Source: Bacillus pseudomycoides DSM 12442 | GTDB taxonomy: Bacteria; Bacillota; Bacilli; Bacillales; Bacillaceae_G | NCBI RefSeq assembly: GCF_000161455.1 | Contig: NZ_CM000745.1 | Coordinates: forward strand, 4,033,823-4,075,030 | DNA length: 41,208 nucleotides | Direction: 5' to 3' | Shown here: positions 40,403 through 41,208 of the stretch, one piece after another | How the letters are laid out: each line of letters starts with the position of its first letter | How positions within the stretch are numbered: the stretch's first letter is position 1 | Position numbers and translations under genes: made by a program | Notes under the pieces: model-generated | Told to the model about the DNA's origin: nothing | Databases searched by the model: none | The model's input: only the letters and a program-made list of their open reading frames with translations

Positions 40403-41208
40403 CTAATTAGAAAAATATTTTAGAACTCCTTCAAACACAGATTGTGCCAGTACATTTTGATATTTGTCAGAAGTCAATTTTACTCTTTCATTAGGATTTG
40501 ATAAAAATCCTGTTTCTACTAATATAGGTGGTGCACTATTATCTGCCTTTAACACACGAAGTTCTGGTCGATCTTTTACAAATCTATTTTTAGCACCTGT
40601 ATTTTTAATTAAAGCATTCTGTACAGCATTTGCTAAAGTAAGTGCTTGTTTACTTTTTGGGTGTTCAGAATTATATAACGTTTCAATTCCTTCTGCTGCA
40701 GTCGCATCAGCTGAATTTACATGCACACTAACAAAAATATCTGCTTTGTTTTCATTTGAAATACGAACACGATCTCCTAATGGAATAAAGATATCTGTTG
40801 CTCGTGTCATCACAACATTTGAACCACTCTGAGCTAATAAACTCTTTAACTTCAAACCTACTTGCAGGGCAATCGTTTTTTCATATATATTTTCATATAA
40901 TGTCCCTGAATCATATCCACCATGTCCTGGATCAACTATAATTGTTTTACCAAATATGATTGGATTGTCAATCCAAACACCATTTGTATCAAAATAGTAT
41001 ACTTTACCATTCTCATCTAACCATCCGATTTTCATTGCCCCATTGCCTTGCAGGTAGTACCAAGTTGTTCCTTCCTGTAGCCAACCTGTTTTCATCGCTC
41101 CGTTGCTTTGCAGATAGTACCAAGTTGTTCCTTCCTGCAACCAGCCCGTTTGCATTGCTCCACTATTTTGCAGGTAATACCAGGTTGTTCCTTCCTGCAA
41201 CCAGCCCG
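40403..41208 (-). CDS. N-acetylmuramoyl-L-alanine amidase with cell-wall-binding repeats (partial)
   Basis: The reading frame is open to the window edge, so the N-terminus (signal peptide and further repeats) is missing. Seen here: three-plus copies of a ~20-residue repeat (EGTTWYYLQ, GAMKTGWLQ; 60-bp DNA repeats at about 41000-41208), then YYFDTNGVWIDNP and an Amidase_3 domain: zinc ligands in DPGHGGYDSG, the next Glu, SVHVNSAD, and catalytic Glu in LVETGFLSN. It cleaves the muramoyl-alanine bond of peptidoglycan, as in autolysins and spore-cortex hydrolases. The repeats probably bind cell-wall polymer. The Amidase_3 part ends at FEGVLKYFSN. Confidence 0.92.
   Translation of the reverse strand, partial: GWLQEGTTWYYLQNSGAMQTGWLQEGTTWYYLQSNGAMKTGWLQEGTTWYYLQGNGAMKIGWLDENGKVYYFDTNGVWIDNPIIFGKTIIVDPGHGGYDSGTLYENIYEKTIALQVGLKLKSLLAQSGSNVVMTRATDIFIPLGDRVRISNENKADIFVSVHVNSADATAAEGIETLYNSEHPKSKQALTLANAVQNALIKNTGAKNRFVKDRPELRVLKADNSAPPILVETGFLSNPNERVKLTSDKYQNVLAQSVFEGVLKYFSN

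Noticed and set aside
1..41208. CRISPR array, tRNA or rRNA genes, transposase
   Set aside because: No spaced direct repeats of CRISPR type, no cloverleaf sequences, no transposase frame were found; the tandem repeats at 1-610 and 41000-41208 are coding.

Overview
The window looks like a chromosomal segment of a Bacillus cereus-group bacterium (B. cereus / thuringiensis / anthracis type). Evidence: low GC, strong Gram-positive ribosome-binding sites, protein sequences close to Bacillus families, a histidine-rich spore-type repeat protein, and intergenic repeats of the kind described in this group. Gene order follows the B. subtilis leuS-yttB-ytqAB-ytpAB-ytoA-metK-pckA-ytlACD backbone, with accessory genes inserted. 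No rRNA, tRNA, CRISPR array, transposase or prophage was seen.

Layout. 1-788: 5' part of a histidine-rich repeat protein (minus strand). 0.9-5 kb: leuS with a leucine T-box leader, then the transporter yttB. 5-8 kb: an orphan BceAB-like peptide-antibiotic ABC transporter. 8.2-9.3 kb: VOC protein and small genes. 9.4-10.9 kb: ytqA/ytqB (mnmL/mnmM, tRNA wobble-uridine modification). 11-14 kb: a deletion-scarred ABC gene, an amino-acid racemase with a TPR partner, and a PepSY membrane protein. 14.3-18.6 kb: ytpB (terpene synthase), ytpA (lysophospholipase), ytoA, a PAP2 phosphatase and a glycosyltransferase. 18.7-21.6 kb: mobA-moaB and a run of small genes, one with a lost start codon. 21.6-25 kb: divergent metK (SAM riboswitch) and pckA (putative CcpN operator).

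25-36.4 kb is an accessory stretch in place of the short B. subtilis pckA-ytlA interval. It holds three same-orientation copies of a ~165 bp dispersed repeat, an ATP-synthase-I-like gene bracketed by two of them, an EamA exporter, a HesB-like protein, a Nif3-like protein with a lipoprotein, two tandem sporulation-type histidine kinases, a candidate RoxS/RsaE-like small RNA, an OatA-type acetyltransferase, a metallophosphoesterase and gene remnants. 36.5-39.1 kb is the ytlACD ABC importer operon. The right end has a small secreted protein, a HAD phosphatase and the C-terminal part of a cell-wall amidase with binding repeats.

Most notable: one of the two tandem histidine kinases (29246-30466) has Phe-Lys where its neighbour has the phosphoacceptor His-Glu, while its ATP-binding domain looks intact, so it is probably a pseudokinase. 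Close to the intact kinase lie a 21-bp perfect palindrome and a candidate sRNA with two CCCCGTT motifs and a strong terminator. Other points are the pckA operator match, the lost start codon near 21207, and the fused ABC gene scar at 11035-11373.
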